Shown here: piece after piece, positions 1 to 8,197 of the stretch | Layout of the letters: every line of letters begins with the position of its first letter | Numbering within the stretch: position 1 is the first letter of the stretch | From: Catenulispora acidiphila DSM 44928 | Lineage (GTDB): Bacteria > Actinomycetota > Actinomycetes > Streptomycetales > Catenulisporaceae | DNA: 64,000 nt | Direction of reading: 5' to 3' | Assembly: GCF_000024025.1 (NCBI RefSeq) | Contig: NC_013131.1 | Span: forward strand, 3,720,001-3,784,000 | Program-made: the position numbers and the translations under genes | Notes under the pieces: model-generated | What the model saw: only the letters and a program-made list of their open reading frames with translations | Told to the model about the DNA's origin: nothing | The model's database searches: none

Positions 1-209
1 CACCGGTCGCGTGGTCCTACGCCTGCCCGTCGTCCATCCTCCTCGACGAAGAACCGAAGACCGGACAATACCGCTCCGAGGCCACCGACTCGATCCTCAT
101 GGACGACGAGGGCGATTGGCAGATCACCCTCCCGGATTACGCATCGGCCATCGTCGACGCACTGGAATCCGGCGAATTCGCCCGACAGCGGTTCAGCGCC
201 GTCAGCTGA
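1..209 (+). CDS. NAD(P)H-binding oxidoreductase, C-terminal fragment
   Basis: The third frame is open from the window edge to a TGA at 207-209 and gives 68 residues. It contains a W-S-Y segment, an E-x-K-T-G-Q-Y-R motif and then D-x-E-G-D-W-Q-I-T-L-P-D-Y-A-x-A-I-V-D-A-L-E. This matches the end of the atypical short-chain dehydrogenase/NmrA-like NAD(P)H-binding proteins (the YwnB or biliverdin-reductase-B-like group), where a motif of the type R-I-S-x-x-D-Y-A-x-A-x-x-D-E-L-E closes the substrate lobe. The Rossmann half lies outside the window, so cofactor preference cannot be judged. The gene is cut by the window edge, not obviously broken. Confidence 0.6.
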   Translation, partial: PVAWSYACPSSILLDEEPKTGQYRSEATDSILMDDEGDWQITLPDYASAIVDALESGEFARQRFSAVS

Positions 210-240
210 ATTGCACTAAGGATAAGAGCTCTGAGGATAT

Positions 241-832
241 CTAGCTCAGCGCGTCGAGGAATGTCGCGCGCTGAGCTATGAGCCACGCCTGCAACCGGTC
301 CCAGGTAACCCATCCGCCGTGGCGGTGGAAGGCTTTCACGGATGCCTCATCGCCGGCGAGGATCCGCAGGCGGTGTACGGGATCGAGGCCGGCGTAGGAC
401 GGAAACTGCGCGGCGGTCTCGGGGTCGAGCATCGGGACCCAGTAGCGTGCGGTCATGTCGAAGTCGATCAGGCCGTACGCCACGCCGTCGCGGAAGACGA
501 CGTTCTCCACGCAGGCGTCGCTGTGGCACAGCGCAATCGCCGCTGACGCCTCGCGGAACCGCCGAAGCAGCGCGCCGACAGAGGCCAGCGCCGCATCGTC
601 ATCGACCAGGCGGGATACGGCATCAGCGCGACATCGCCGGGCACGTAGGTGAGCTGCTCACGGGCGTCGCTCAAGCCGACCGGCCGGGGAGCGCCAGGGA
701 AGCCGTGCTGCGGCAACGCCTCCAGAAAGCGATGATGGCTGCCGCGTGTGCCTGCGCCGGCCGGTCCACGATCTCGCCGCGCCGGATGACCGCGCCGGCG
801 TTCGTGATCCCGCCGCTCAGTACCTCGTCCAC
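241..832 (-). pseudogene. decayed aminoglycoside phosphotransferase
   Basis: Three reading-frame pieces join into one APH-family phosphotransferase. The GTG at 832 opens V-D-E-V-L-S-G-G-I-T-N-A-G. One base is missing near 742-746, where the product should continue H-R-F-L-E-A-L-P-Q-H-G-F-P-G-A-P-R. A second single-base loss near 611 follows the P-Y-P-A-W motif. The last piece keeps C-H-S-D-A-C-V-E-N-V-V-F and L-I-D-F-D, then ends at 241. Known APH proteins have about 15 residues (a G-R-P-x-W-D-V-A-like stretch) between the I-D-F-D metal motif and A-R-Y-W-V-P; these are absent here, a third lesion. The gene is almost certainly non-functional. Two sequencing errors could explain the frameshifts but not the in-frame deletion. 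Confidence 0.8.
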
Positions 833-959
833 GGTCGCAGCCTAATATTTCCAGCTGACGTTCGTTGGGGAGGGACGCAACCGGCTGCCTGCTCGGGCGT
901 GACTAGGTCTCGGGAAGCAAACTGCTCTCCGCGCGAAAGTTGATCCGATGAGGAGCGGT

Positions 960-1481
960 ATGCGGGATCCGAGCGAGTTCGATGCCTTCTATGCGGGCAG
1001 CGTCCGGAGGGTGACCAGTCACCTCTATGCGATGACCGGTAGTCGGGCCGAGGCTGAGGACCTCGTGCAGGAGGCCTATACGCGGGCGTGGCAGAACTGG
1101 GGGAAGGTTTCCGGCTATGGGGATCCGGAGGGTTGGGTTCGCGCTGTCGCCTTCCGGATCAGGGTCAGTGCGTGGCGGAAGGCGGTCAACAGGGCGACTG
1201 CGCACCGGCGGCACGGGGTGCCGGAGCCGGATCCCGGGGCTAATCCGGACTATGTCGCGATCATCGCGGCGCTGCGGCGGATCAATCCGCAGCAGCGCCA
1301 GGCGGTGGTGCTCTACCACCTGGTCGGGCTGTCGATAGAGCAGATAGCGCTGGAGACCGGAGTGGCGGTCGGGACGGTGAAGGCCCGACTGTCCAGGGGG
1401 CGGCAGGCGTTGGCGCCGCACCTGTCCGATGCCGTCCCCGCCTTCCCGTCGTTCGCCAAGGAGGCATCCGGCCATGCCTGA
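960..1481 (+). CDS. SigE-family ECF RNA polymerase sigma factor
   Basis: A 173-residue sigma-70 factor of the ECF type. Region 2 lies at about residues 5-75 (F-D-A-F-Y, then D-L-V-Q-E-A-Y-T-R-A-W) and region 4 at about 100-155 (L-P/N-P-Q-Q-R-Q-A-V-V-L, V-A-V-G-T-V-K-A-R-L-S-R-G). It should direct core RNA polymerase to a small regulon in response to an envelope signal. The ATG at 960 is chosen over the one at 948 because AGGAG sits five bases before it. The last eight bases overlap the next gene, which encodes a membrane protein likely to act as its partner. Confidence 0.88.
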   Translation: MRDPSEFDAFYAGSVRRVTSHLYAMTGSRAEAEDLVQEAYTRAWQNWGKVSGYGDPEGWVRAVAFRIRVSAWRKAVNRATAHRRHGVPEPDPGANPDYVAIIAALRRINPQQRQAVVLYHLVGLSIEQIALETGVAVGTVKARLSRGRQALAPHLSDAVPAFPSFAKEASGHA

Positions 1482-2547
1482 GGACTTTGATTCCATTCTG
1501 CAGACCGGTTCCGCACGCTTCGCGGAAACAACCAGGCCACTGACAGCCGCCACGCTCCGGGGGCGGGCCCAGCGACGGCACCGGCAGCGCTTGGCGGGCG
1601 CGACCGCTGCGGTCGGCGTGCTCGGCGTGGCCGCGGTCGTCGCGGCGATGCTGGGCAGCGGTTCCGGACTCCGGGCCACGCCGACACCGCCGGCCACGTC
1701 GGCCACGCCGGGCACGACCCCGAGCGGGCCGCCACCGGCCTTCACGACCGGATCCGACCCCGTCGAACAGCACGCCGCCTTCGGCTGGCTGCCGGCCTGG
1801 GTCTCCGGCGTCAGCTACCAGTCCGGCGCCGGCGACACGGAGGCCGCCGTGGCCACCGGCCGAACCGGCACCACTCCCGGCCTGATGTGGCTGACCGTCT
1901 CGAAGCAGGACCCCGCAGCGGCGACCCACAGCGGCGGCAAGACGGAGAAGGTCAGCGCGCCGACCGTCAACGGGAGCCCCGCCTTCTGGACCTGGACTCC
2001 CATCAAAGGCGAGACGGCTCCGAGCGCTAGCACCATCCCGAGCCGAGCCGTCTTGGAGTGGCAGGTCGGCGGCGCGTGGGCGAATCTCACCGGCGACACT
2101 AACGACACCAGCGCCACCGGAACACTGACCGCGCAGCAGAAGAGCGAGCAGATCCGCATCGCCGCCGGGGTGACCGTCGGCGACCAGCCCCTCCCGCTGC
2201 CGATCCATGTTCAGGGCTTCCCGGCGGGCTTCCCGATCGCCGGCGGCAACATGCTCCACGGCTTCTGGGCCCACAACGGCGCCAAGTGGAGCCTGGACCT
2301 GATGTTCATGTCCGCCCCGGGCCCGAATCAGACCACGAACCTGAACATCCGCGTCGGGCCGAAGGGCACTGTCACCCCGGACCCCCGATCGGTGTGCAAG
2401 ACCGAGCGCGAACTGCAGGTCTGCACCGAGTTCACCGGTCCCGAACCAGCCGCCCTGGCTGCTTCCGGCGGCGTGCAGGGCCTGCTCGACCGCATCACCC
2501 TCCTCGGGCCCGATCCGAAGTACTGGACGGTCCACGCCATCGACTGA
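1474..2547 (+). CDS. membrane-anchored partner protein of the ECF sigma factor
   Basis: A 357-residue protein, translationally coupled to the sigma gene: AAGGAGG at 1458-1464 lies inside the sigma gene and the ATG overlaps its end. A short cytoplasmic N-terminus (about 1-38) contains an R-G-R-A-Q-R-R-H-R-Q-R basic patch, followed by one membrane helix (about 40-62), a Thr/Pro-rich stalk and a roughly 270-residue extracytoplasmic domain with one late Cys pair. In SigE-type ECF pairs the second gene often encodes such a bitopic protein. A role as anti-sigma or signal-sensing partner is inferred from the arrangement; no classical zinc-binding anti-sigma motif is visible. Confidence 0.7.
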   Translation: MPEDFDSILQTGSARFAETTRPLTAATLRGRAQRRHRQRLAGATAAVGVLGVAAVVAAMLGSGSGLRATPTPPATSATPGTTPSGPPPAFTTGSDPVEQHAAFGWLPAWVSGVSYQSGAGDTEAAVATGRTGTTPGLMWLTVSKQDPAAATHSGGKTEKVSAPTVNGSPAFWTWTPIKGETAPSASTIPSRAVLEWQVGGAWANLTGDTNDTSATGTLTAQQKSEQIRIAAGVTVGDQPLPLPIHVQGFPAGFPIAGGNMLHGFWAHNGAKWSLDLMFMSAPGPNQTTNLNIRVGPKGTVTPDPRSVCKTERELQVCTEFTGPEPAALAASGGVQGLLDRITLLGPDPKYWTVHAID

Positions 2548-2599
2548 CAGCCCGGCCGGTGAGCAGATTCCGGCCGCGATAAAAGAAGAACACGCGAGC

Positions 2600-2624
2600 G
2601 ATTGATTCGGGAAAGCCGGGGTAC
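2600..2624 (+). promoter_or_regulatory. candidate SigB/SigF-type promoter
   Basis: GATT at 2600-2603, a 15-base spacer and GGGTAC at 2619-2624 resemble the actinobacterial SigB/SigF consensus GTTT-N14-16-GGGTAT with one -35 mismatch. It lies 46 bases before the small membrane protein gene at 2670. Confidence 0.4.
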
Positions 2625-2669
2625 CTGGACGCCTCACAACACCCGGTCCACCGAAAGGCGGCACAAAAC

Positions 2670-2837
2670 ATGGGATTGATCGCGGCGGTACTGTTCGCCA
2701 TCGCCTACTTCCTGCACGGAAACGGGACGTCGACCAACGTCTGGATCGACCCCACCAGCCTCATGCTCCTGGGCCTCGTCGCCCTCTCGCTGCACCTGCT
2801 CGGCGTGGGGACAGGGTGGTACTCCCGGCGTCGGTAG
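2670..2837 (+). CDS. small two-helix membrane protein
   Basis: A 55-residue protein (M-G-L-I-A-A-V-L-F start) with two hydrophobic segments, about residues 2-15 and 29-47, separated by a polar N-G-T-S-T-N-V-W-I-D-P linker and ending in a basic R-R-R tail. Similar tiny membrane proteins with an N-V-W-I-D-P loop are, to my knowledge, common in actinobacteria and have no assigned function. A candidate SigB-type promoter upstream and a strong terminator downstream suggest a monocistronic stress-inducible gene. GAAAGG ten bases before the ATG can serve as ribosome binding site. Confidence 0.65.
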   Translation: MGLIAAVLFAIAYFLHGNGTSTNVWIDPTSLMLLGLVALSLHLLGVGTGWYSRRR

Positions 2838-2867
2838 CGGCGGCACGGTCCGCCGATGACACAACGC

Positions 2868-2910
2868 GTGTGCGGCAGAGAATTGAATTCTCTGCCGCAC
2901 ACGGGGTTTT
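2868..2910 (+). terminator. intrinsic terminator, 17-bp perfect stem
   Basis: Arms 2868-2884 and 2886-2902 are perfect inverted complements around one base, so the real loop takes a few pairs. GGGGTTTT follows. It separates the small membrane protein gene from the convergent poxB-like gene and could serve both strands. Confidence 0.75.
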
Positions 2911-2950
2911 GTGCTCAATGTGAGTCGTAATGGTCGGGACGTCCTAATGT

Positions 2951-4681
2951 TCAGGACTTGGCGCCCCGGCTCACAATCCCTTCCTTCATCTTCGCGATCG
3001 CGAACCCCCACGCCTGGTCGATACTTGTCTTCGGCGGCAGCGCGATCTCTTCGGGATTGGTGACCACGTCGAGCAGGTACGGACCCGGTGAGGCGAGTGC
3101 GGCCTGGACAGCGGCCTCCAGCGCCTCGGGTTCGGTGACCCGGGCGGCCGGCATGCCCATCGCGGTGGCGACGGCGGCCAGGTCGGGGTTGGCCAACTCG
3201 GTGCCGAACTCCGGGAGCCCGCCTTGCTCTTGCTCGAGCTTGACCATGCCCAGGCGGCCGTTGTCGAAGACGATGAGCTTGACCGGCAGGTCGTAGGCGA
3301 CGGCGGTGAGCACGTCGCCGAGCAGCATCGTCAGACCGCCGTCGCCGCAGAAGGCGACGACCTGCCGCTGCCGGTCCAGGGCGGCGGCGCCGAGGGCGTG
3401 CGGCAGGGCGTTCGCCATCGAACCGAGGTTGAAGGACCCGATCAGGCGGCGGCTGCCGCGCATCGTCACGCAGCGCGCGAGCCAGACCGTGGACATGCCG
3501 GTGTCGGTGGTGAACACGGTGTCCTCGGCGGCGTGCGTGTCGATGAGCGTGGCCAGCGCCTCGGGGCGGATCTTGTCCTCGGTGTTGTCGAGCCAAGACC
3601 GCACCTTGCCCACCAGGCTCTGGTCGAACTCCGGGTCGGTGAGGCGGCGCTGGTGACCTTGCCAGTCCTCGTAGCTCGAGCGTGCCTTTTCCAGATGGCT
3701 GCGATCGTCCTTGCTGCGCACCCGGTTCAGGAGCGCGGCGATGCTCAGCCCCGCGTCGCCGACGACGCCGACGTCGACCGGCGTACGGCGCCCGATGTGG
3801 CCGGCGCGCGTGTCGATCTGGACGGTCGGCGTCGAGCGGGGCAGCCAGTCGGGATACGGGAAGTCCGTGCCGATCATCAGCAGCGCGCCGGCGGACTCGA
3901 ACGCCTCGCGGGTCGCCGGGTTGCCGATCAGGCCGCTCTGGCCGATCTGGAAGGGGTTGTCGTCTTCGAGCCCTTCCTTCGCCTTGAGAGTCAGGACCAT
4001 CGGAGCGGCCAGGCGATCGGCCAGTTGCAGCACTGAGGCACGCGATTCCCGGGCTCCGGCGCCGACGAGCATCGTCACGGTCTTGGCGTCGTCCAGGAGC
4101 CGCACGGCGCGGGTGATCTCGTCGTCGTCGGGTGTCAGACGTGCCGGGACGCGCGTGATGTGGACGGCGCTGTCCTTGGCGACCTCCGCGGAGCCGATGT
4201 CGCCGGGCAGCGTGAGCACCGAGACGCCCGGGGTGGCGTAGGCCGTCTGCACCGCCTGCTCCAGGACCCGGGGCATCTGGCTCGCGCTGGTCACCGTGTG
4301 CCGGAAGGCGGCGACGTCGCGGAACACCGCGTCGTTGTCGACCTCCTGGAAGTATTCGGCGCCCAACTCGGCCGAGGGGACCTGGCCGCAGATCGCCAGC
4401 ACCGGGGCGTGCGACTTCTTGGCGTCGTACAGGCCGTTCAGCAGATGCAGCGAACCCGGTCCGACGGTTCCCATGCACACGCCGATGGTGCCGCTCAGCT
4501 GGGCCTGCGCGCTCGCGGCGAAGGCCGCCGCCTCCTCGTGCCGGGTGCCGATCCACTCGATGCGCTCTTCGCGGCGGATCGCGTCCGTCACGGGGTTGAG
4601 CGCGTCCCCGACCACTCCCCAGACGGTGCGGACCCCCAGGTCGGCCAGGGCGGTGACGATCTGTTCGGCGACGGTGGTCAT
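2951..4681 (-). CDS. poxB: PoxB-like thiamine-diphosphate enzyme (pyruvate oxidase/dehydrogenase type)
   Basis: A 576-residue member of the pyruvate oxidase/acetolactate synthase family. The N-terminal Pyr domain carries the cofactor-activating Glu in R-H-E-E-A-A-A-F-A (about residues 46-54). A central FAD/nucleotide-type domain follows (about 190-330), and the C-terminal PP domain has G-D-G-G-L-T-M-L-L-G-D (about 429-439) and L-P-V-K-L-I-V-F-D-N, the thiamine-diphosphate/Mg motif. The likely reaction is oxidative decarboxylation of pyruvate to acetate with electron transfer to quinones, at the membrane face. It lies 55 bases after the small membrane gene at 4737-4916 on the same strand, probably one transcript from the SigB-type promoter upstream. 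In E. coli, poxB is also a stress-sigma gene. AAAGGGAG precedes the ATG. Confidence 0.88.
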   Translation of the reverse strand: MTTVAEQIVTALADLGVRTVWGVVGDALNPVTDAIRREERIEWIGTRHEEAAAFAASAQAQLSGTIGVCMGTVGPGSLHLLNGLYDAKKSHAPVLAICGQVPSAELGAEYFQEVDNDAVFRDVAAFRHTVTSASQMPRVLEQAVQTAYATPGVSVLTLPGDIGSAEVAKDSAVHITRVPARLTPDDDEITRAVRLLDDAKTVTMLVGAGARESRASVLQLADRLAAPMVLTLKAKEGLEDDNPFQIGQSGLIGNPATREAFESAGALLMIGTDFPYPDWLPRSTPTVQIDTRAGHIGRRTPVDVGVVGDAGLSIAALLNRVRSKDDRSHLEKARSSYEDWQGHQRRLTDPEFDQSLVGKVRSWLDNTEDKIRPEALATLIDTHAAEDTVFTTDTGMSTVWLARCVTMRGSRRLIGSFNLGSMANALPHALGAAALDRQRQVVAFCGDGGLTMLLGDVLTAVAYDLPVKLIVFDNGRLGMVKLEQEQGGLPEFGTELANPDLAAVATAMGMPAARVTEPEALEAAVQAALASPGPYLLDVVTNPEEIALPPKTSIDQAWGFAIAKMKEGIVSRGAKS

Positions 4682-4736
4682 GGCTCCCTTTCATGTCGTG
4701 CCTGTCGTGGTGCGCCGGCGGTGGTCGAGCGGGGCT

Positions 4737-4916
4737 CTACCAGCGGCCGTACCAGCGGCGACGGCCACCGGCTCCGGCTTCCTCGCCCCGGCGCATGCCG
4801 AAGCCGATCAGCCATGCCGCGAACACGATCACGGCGACCACCCACAGCGCGTGCACGGCGAAACCGAGGCCGCCGAGCAGGAGGGCCAGAAGCAGGACCA
4901 GCAAGATGATGCCCAT
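4737..4916 (-). CDS. small hydrophobic membrane protein
   Basis: A 59-residue protein: a leucine-rich helix (about 2-20), a second helix (about 22-42, V-H-A-L-W-V-V-A-V-I-V-F) and a basic, glycine-rich C-terminal tail ending in R-R-R-W-Y-G-R-W. Actinobacteria carry many such hydrophobic stress-associated proteins of unknown role. AAAGGAA lies just upstream of the ATG. It is the first gene of a probable two-gene transcript with the PoxB-like enzyme, driven by a SigB-like promoter at 4992-5016. Confidence 0.65.
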   Translation of the reverse strand: MGIILLVLLLALLLGGLGFAVHALWVVAVIVFAAWLIGFGMRRGEEAGAGGRRRWYGRW

Positions 4917-4991
4917 GATGGTGATTCCTTTCTGTGGGCCGCGGGCGGAGGTACCCGCCGCAGCCCGGCCAAGTCGTGGTGAGGCGTCCTT

Positions 4992-5016
4992 CTAGCCAGC
5001 GGGAAAGGTCTCAAAC
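4992..5016 (-). promoter_or_regulatory. candidate SigB/SigF-type promoter, leftward
   Basis: Read on the minus strand: GTTT, a 15-base spacer and GGCTAG, one mismatch to GGGTA. It faces the small membrane protein gene and poxB, and is back to back with a similar rightward promoter at 5110-5133. Confidence 0.45.
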
Positions 5017-5030
5017 AAATGGACTCGGCG

Positions 5031-5066
5031 CCGCTGCCGCTGCCGCTGCCGCTGCCGCTGCCGCTG
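5031..5066. repeat. six tandem CCGCTG hexamers
   Basis: Six perfect copies of CCGCTG lie between the two divergent SigB-type promoters. No frame through them looks coding. Copy number is likely variable by slippage. Confidence 0.8.
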
Positions 5067-5109
5067 CGGGCGGACCGGCGGCTCGCTGAGATCTGATATT
5101 CGCTCGACT

Positions 5110-5133
5110 GTTTGAAGTGTCGCCCTCGGGTAA
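5110..5133 (+). promoter_or_regulatory. candidate SigB/SigF-type promoter
   Basis: GTTT at 5110-5113, a 14-base spacer and GGGTAA at 5128-5133, 27 bases before the ATG at 5161. It matches the SigB/SigF consensus closely. Confidence 0.55.
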
Positions 5134-5160
5134 CCCGGGACCCCGACTCAGGGAGGCGTC

Positions 5161-5757
5161 ATGATCATTGGTGTAGTGGTGGCGATCATCGTCATCGCCG
5201 GCATCCTCATTGCCGGAGCCGTCGAATACGACCGGCGCCGCAAGCGGGCCGCCTACGGTCCGGAGTACGACAAGCTCGTGGAGCAGGAAGGCAGTCCGCG
5301 CGCCGCCGACCGGGAGCTGTCACGGCGGCGCCGCGCGTACGCGAACCTGGAGCTCCGGCCGCTCGGCGGCGAGGAGCGCGCGCGGTACTCCGAGGAGTGG
5401 CGCGCGGTGCAGGGGGCGTTCGTCGACGATCCGGCTGCCGCGCTGAACGACGCCGAGGCGCTGGTCGTCCGGCTGGCACGGTTCCGCGGCTACCCGGGCA
5501 ACGACAGCGAGACCCTGCTCGAACTCCTCTCCATCCCGCACACCGGCGCCGTCACCGGCTATCGCGAGGCGACGCAGGTCCGGCAGACGGCGGAGCAGGA
5601 CCCGCAGAACTCCTCGACCGAGGACATGCGGCAGGCGTTCCAGAAGTACGCCGCCCTGTTCGACAACATGCTCGACGAGGCCGGTACCGGCGAGGTCCCA
5701 CAGCGTTCACAGAGTTCTGATTCCCGAGAGACGTCCAGCATGGAGGTGGGTCGATGA
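5161..5757 (+). CDS. single-pass membrane protein with shared W-x2-V-Q domain
   Basis: A 198-residue protein: a membrane helix at residues 2-21, a basic stop-transfer E-Y-D-R-R-R-K-R, then a soluble, probably cytoplasmic, helical domain. That domain carries W-R-A-V-Q-G-A-F-V-D-D-P (about 80-91), N-D-A-E-A-L-V-V-R-L and, near the end, T-E-D-M-R-Q-A-F-Q-K-Y-A-A-L-F-D-N-M-L. The same order of motifs recurs in the C-terminus of the next gene, so the two are paralogous in that domain. The genes overlap by ATGA, so they are translated together. GGGAGG precedes the ATG and a SigB-like promoter lies upstream. Function is unknown. Confidence 0.75.
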   Translation: MIIGVVVAIIVIAGILIAGAVEYDRRRKRAAYGPEYDKLVEQEGSPRAADRELSRRRRAYANLELRPLGGEERARYSEEWRAVQGAFVDDPAAALNDAEALVVRLARFRGYPGNDSETLLELLSIPHTGAVTGYREATQVRQTAEQDPQNSSTEDMRQAFQKYAALFDNMLDEAGTGEVPQRSQSSDSRETSSMEVGR

Positions 5758-6512
5758 TTTCCGCGGATGACCGTAAGAGCGACGAGGAACTGAACGAGCA
5801 CGAAGGCGAGAAGCCCTATGCGGGGCTGGGGGAGGAGCCGCGCGAGGACTCCGTGACGGAGCCGGACGACGTGCCGGGCGCGGAGCCGGTCGAGGGACGT
5901 TTCGAGGTCCCGGTCGAGGACTCGAGGGAGTCCGCCTACGCCGACACCAAGGACTTGGCCGACGCGGGGGAAGCTGGCTACGCCGAGGAGACTCCGTACT
6001 CTGAGGAGACGCCGCGCACCGACGAGCCCTCGTACACCGATGAGCCCGCCGGTATCGACGAGCCCGGATACACCGAGGAGCCCGCCGGTATCGAAGAATC
6101 CGCATACGCCGACGAGCCCGCCGGTATCGACGAGCCCTCATACACCGAGGACTCCGTCGACACTGAGGAGCCCGCGTACGCCGGCGCCCCTGTGTCCGCC
6201 GAAGCGTCCGCGTCCAGCGAGCTCGACGAGCGCAACGGCGAGCCGCTCCTGGCGCAGGCATCCGCCGAAGCGTTCCTCGGCCGCTGGTCCGACGTCCAGG
6301 TCGCCTTCATCGAGGACCCGCACCGCTCCGTGGCGGAAGCCGACACGCTTCTCAGCGAGATCCTCACGGCCTACCAGGAAGCCGTCGAGCAGCGCCGCTC
6401 GCAGATCTCCGCCGACTCGGCGAACAACGCGGCCGACACCGAGCACCTGAGGCTGGCGCTCCTGAACTACCGCACCATCATCACGGCCATGCTGCCGGCT
6501 CACAGCAGCTGA
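5754..6512 (+). CDS. acidic repeat protein with shared W-x2-V-Q domain
   Basis: A 252-residue acidic protein with no membrane helix. Residues 1-85 are disordered and acidic. Residues about 86-145 hold degenerate repeats built on a T-D-E-P-A-G-I-D-E-P-type unit. The C-terminal domain (about 165-250) has W-S-D-V-Q-V-A-F-I-E-D-P, V-A-E-A-D-T-L-L-S-E-I and T-E-H-L-R-L-A-L-L-N-Y, aligning with the domain of the preceding membrane protein. A coupled pair, one membrane-bound and one soluble, suggests a hetero-oligomer or competition for one partner; this is inference. It ends four bases before a bidirectional terminator. Confidence 0.72.
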   Translation: MISADDRKSDEELNEHEGEKPYAGLGEEPREDSVTEPDDVPGAEPVEGRFEVPVEDSRESAYADTKDLADAGEAGYAEETPYSEETPRTDEPSYTDEPAGIDEPGYTEEPAGIEESAYADEPAGIDEPSYTEDSVDTEEPAYAGAPVSAEASASSELDERNGEPLLAQASAEAFLGRWSDVQVAFIEDPHRSVAEADTLLSEILTAYQEAVEQRRSQISADSANNAADTEHLRLALLNYRTIITAMLPAHSS

Positions 6513-6516
6513 CAGA

Positions 6517-6547
6517 ATCCCGGTCGGCGACGGTTGCCGACCGGGAT
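6517..6547. terminator. bidirectional terminator hairpin
   Basis: Perfect 12-bp arms (6517-6528 and 6536-6547) with a 7-base loop lie between two convergent genes. Confidence 0.7.
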
Positions 6548-6559
6548 CGGTCTGTCTGC

Positions 6560-8197
6560 TCAGAGCTTCGTGGCGATGAACTGCGCCGCGTTGTACGAAC
6601 CCCAGCCGGTCACCTCGTCGTAGCCGGTGCCCGCGCTGTAGCCGCCGTTGTTGCCGCTCTTGATGTCGTGGAAGACGGTGGTGTAGCTCGAGCTGCCGGC
6701 GACGGTGTACAGGAAGCTGTTGGCGTAGCCGAAGCTCGCCTTGCCGGCCTTGGTCGCCGCGGTGTCATAGTCGGCGACGAAGGCGGCCCAGTTCGGGGCG
6801 GCGGCGCTGGTGCCCCAGACGTCGGTCCAGCTGCCGTCGGCGTCGATGTACCACGGGCTGCTGTTGCCGGCGGCGGCGGCGACGTCCGGGACCTCGCGGT
6901 GGCCGCTGGTGTTCACCGGCGCCTGGTAGCTCGGGGTCGTGTACTTGTCGGACTGGCCGCCGCCGCTGCCGGACCAGCCGGTCTCGCTGCTCCAGGCGTT
7001 GGCCGAGGACACCGTCAGGTTCGTGCCGCCGACGCCGCTGACGTACGGGTCCGAGGCCGGGTAGTCGACCGACAGGCTCGAGCCGTCGTCGCGCGCGCCG
7101 CTGTCACCGGAGGCGGCGAAGACGGACTGGCCCTGCGCCGCGGCTTCCTTGAAGTCGGCGTCGTCGGAAGCCAGGTTCGCCTCTTCGTTCTCCGGCTCGC
7201 CCCAGCTGCTGGAGATCACCGGGACGTCGGCGCTGACCAGCGCCGCGTAGAGCGCGACCTCGCCGGCGTCGCTGTTGGGCGCCTCGTACACCTTCACGTT
7301 CGCCTTCGGCGCCAGGGCGTTGACGACCTCGATGTCGAGTTCGTCCTCCACCGACCCGGAGGTGTCGGTCGTGCCGCCGGCCACCTTCACCACCGTGGCC
7401 GCCGGGGCGCCCAGGCTGTACTTGGTGTTGTACGCCGACACCGCCGAAGCGGAGTATGCCGAGAACTCCACCAGGCCGACGGTCTTGCCAGAGCCGTTGT
7501 CGCCGGAGGCCAGGGGACCGGTGAGGTTGTACCCGCCGCGAGCCTTGGTCGGCGTCAGGACGGTACCGGCGTGCGGCACGGCGGAGGGGCTCTCGACGTG
7601 GTAGCTGGCAGTGCGCTGCGAGACGTTGGACAAACCCGCCACGCCGGAGACGATCGAGGCGATGTCAGTGGGCAGGCTCGGCGCGGCGGTGTTCGCGAAC
7701 ACGTCGCGACCGCTGCTGCGCCACGTGCCCAACTGCACGCCGAACGCCTTCTCCGCCTGCGCGGCGGTGCCCTGCACGGCGATCGTCTGGTGGTTGTCGG
7801 TCACCGCGCCGACCGACAACCCCTGGCCGCGCAGGTACTTGGTGACCTGCGAGATCTGCGCGTCGGTCGCGCCGTAGGCGGCCGCGTACTGCGCAACGGT
7901 CAGGTAGTGCTTGTACTGCGGCGAGGCGGGGTCGGAGACCTGACGCAGGAACGCGTCCAGCCCGGCCTGGTTGCGCGGCGTCAGGCTGACCTCGAGGGTG
8001 AGCGGCGCGTTCGCCGCCACCGCTCCGGTCCGCACGGTGTCGGAGGCCAGATGCGGCGTGGCGGTTCCGGCCAGTGCGGTCCGGGCCGGGGTGGCGGCGT
8101 GCGCCACCGGGAGGGCGAGCACGAGGACGGGCAGCGGGGCGGCCAGGACGCCGAGGGTCCGGCGTATACGCCGGGAGGCAGTGTTGCTGACAGGCAT
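6560..8197 (-). CDS. secreted sedolisin, S53 family serine-carboxyl peptidase
   Basis: A 545-residue exported protease. A signal peptide (about 1-35, basic start, then P-L-P-V-L-V-L-A-L-P-V-A-H-A) precedes an activation prodomain (about 50-200, with the P-Q-Y-K-H-Y-L-T motif of pro-kumamolisin). The catalytic domain carries Glu284 and Asp288 in V-E-D-E-L-D-I-E, Asp365 in A-S-G-D-S-G and Ser464 in G-T-S-A-A-A-P. The C-terminal G-Y-D-E-V-T-G-W-G is the calcium site. All residues needed for activity are present, so an acid-active secreted endopeptidase is expected. AAGGA precedes the ATG. It is one of two S53-type proteins here. Confidence 0.93.
   Translation of the reverse strand: MPVSNTASRRIRRTLGVLAAPLPVLVLALPVAHAATPARTALAGTATPHLASDTVRTGAVAANAPLTLEVSLTPRNQAGLDAFLRQVSDPASPQYKHYLTVAQYAAAYGATDAQISQVTKYLRGQGLSVGAVTDNHQTIAVQGTAAQAEKAFGVQLGTWRSSGRDVFANTAAPSLPTDIASIVSGVAGLSNVSQRTASYHVESPSAVPHAGTVLTPTKARGGYNLTGPLASGDNGSGKTVGLVEFSAYSASAVSAYNTKYSLGAPAATVVKVAGGTTDTSGSVEDELDIEVVNALAPKANVKVYEAPNSDAGEVALYAALVSADVPVISSSWGEPENEEANLASDDADFKEAAAQGQSVFAASGDSGARDDGSSLSVDYPASDPYVSGVGGTNLTVSSANAWSSETGWSGSGGGQSDKYTTPSYQAPVNTSGHREVPDVAAAAGNSSPWYIDADGSWTDVWGTSAAAPNWAAFVADYDTAATKAGKASFGYANSFLYTVAGSSSYTTVFHDIKSGNNGGYSAGTGYDEVTGWGSYNAAQFIATKL

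Noticed and set aside
2634-4694. A 686-codon minus-strand frame overlapping poxB in another phase
   Set aside because: Arg/His/Pro-rich out-of-phase reading; the poxB frame carries all thiamine-diphosphate motifs.
5031-5066. Short tandem repeats considered as a CRISPR remnant
   Set aside because: Hexamers with no spacers; simple slippage repeat. No CRISPR-like repeat-spacer array or cas gene was seen in the window.
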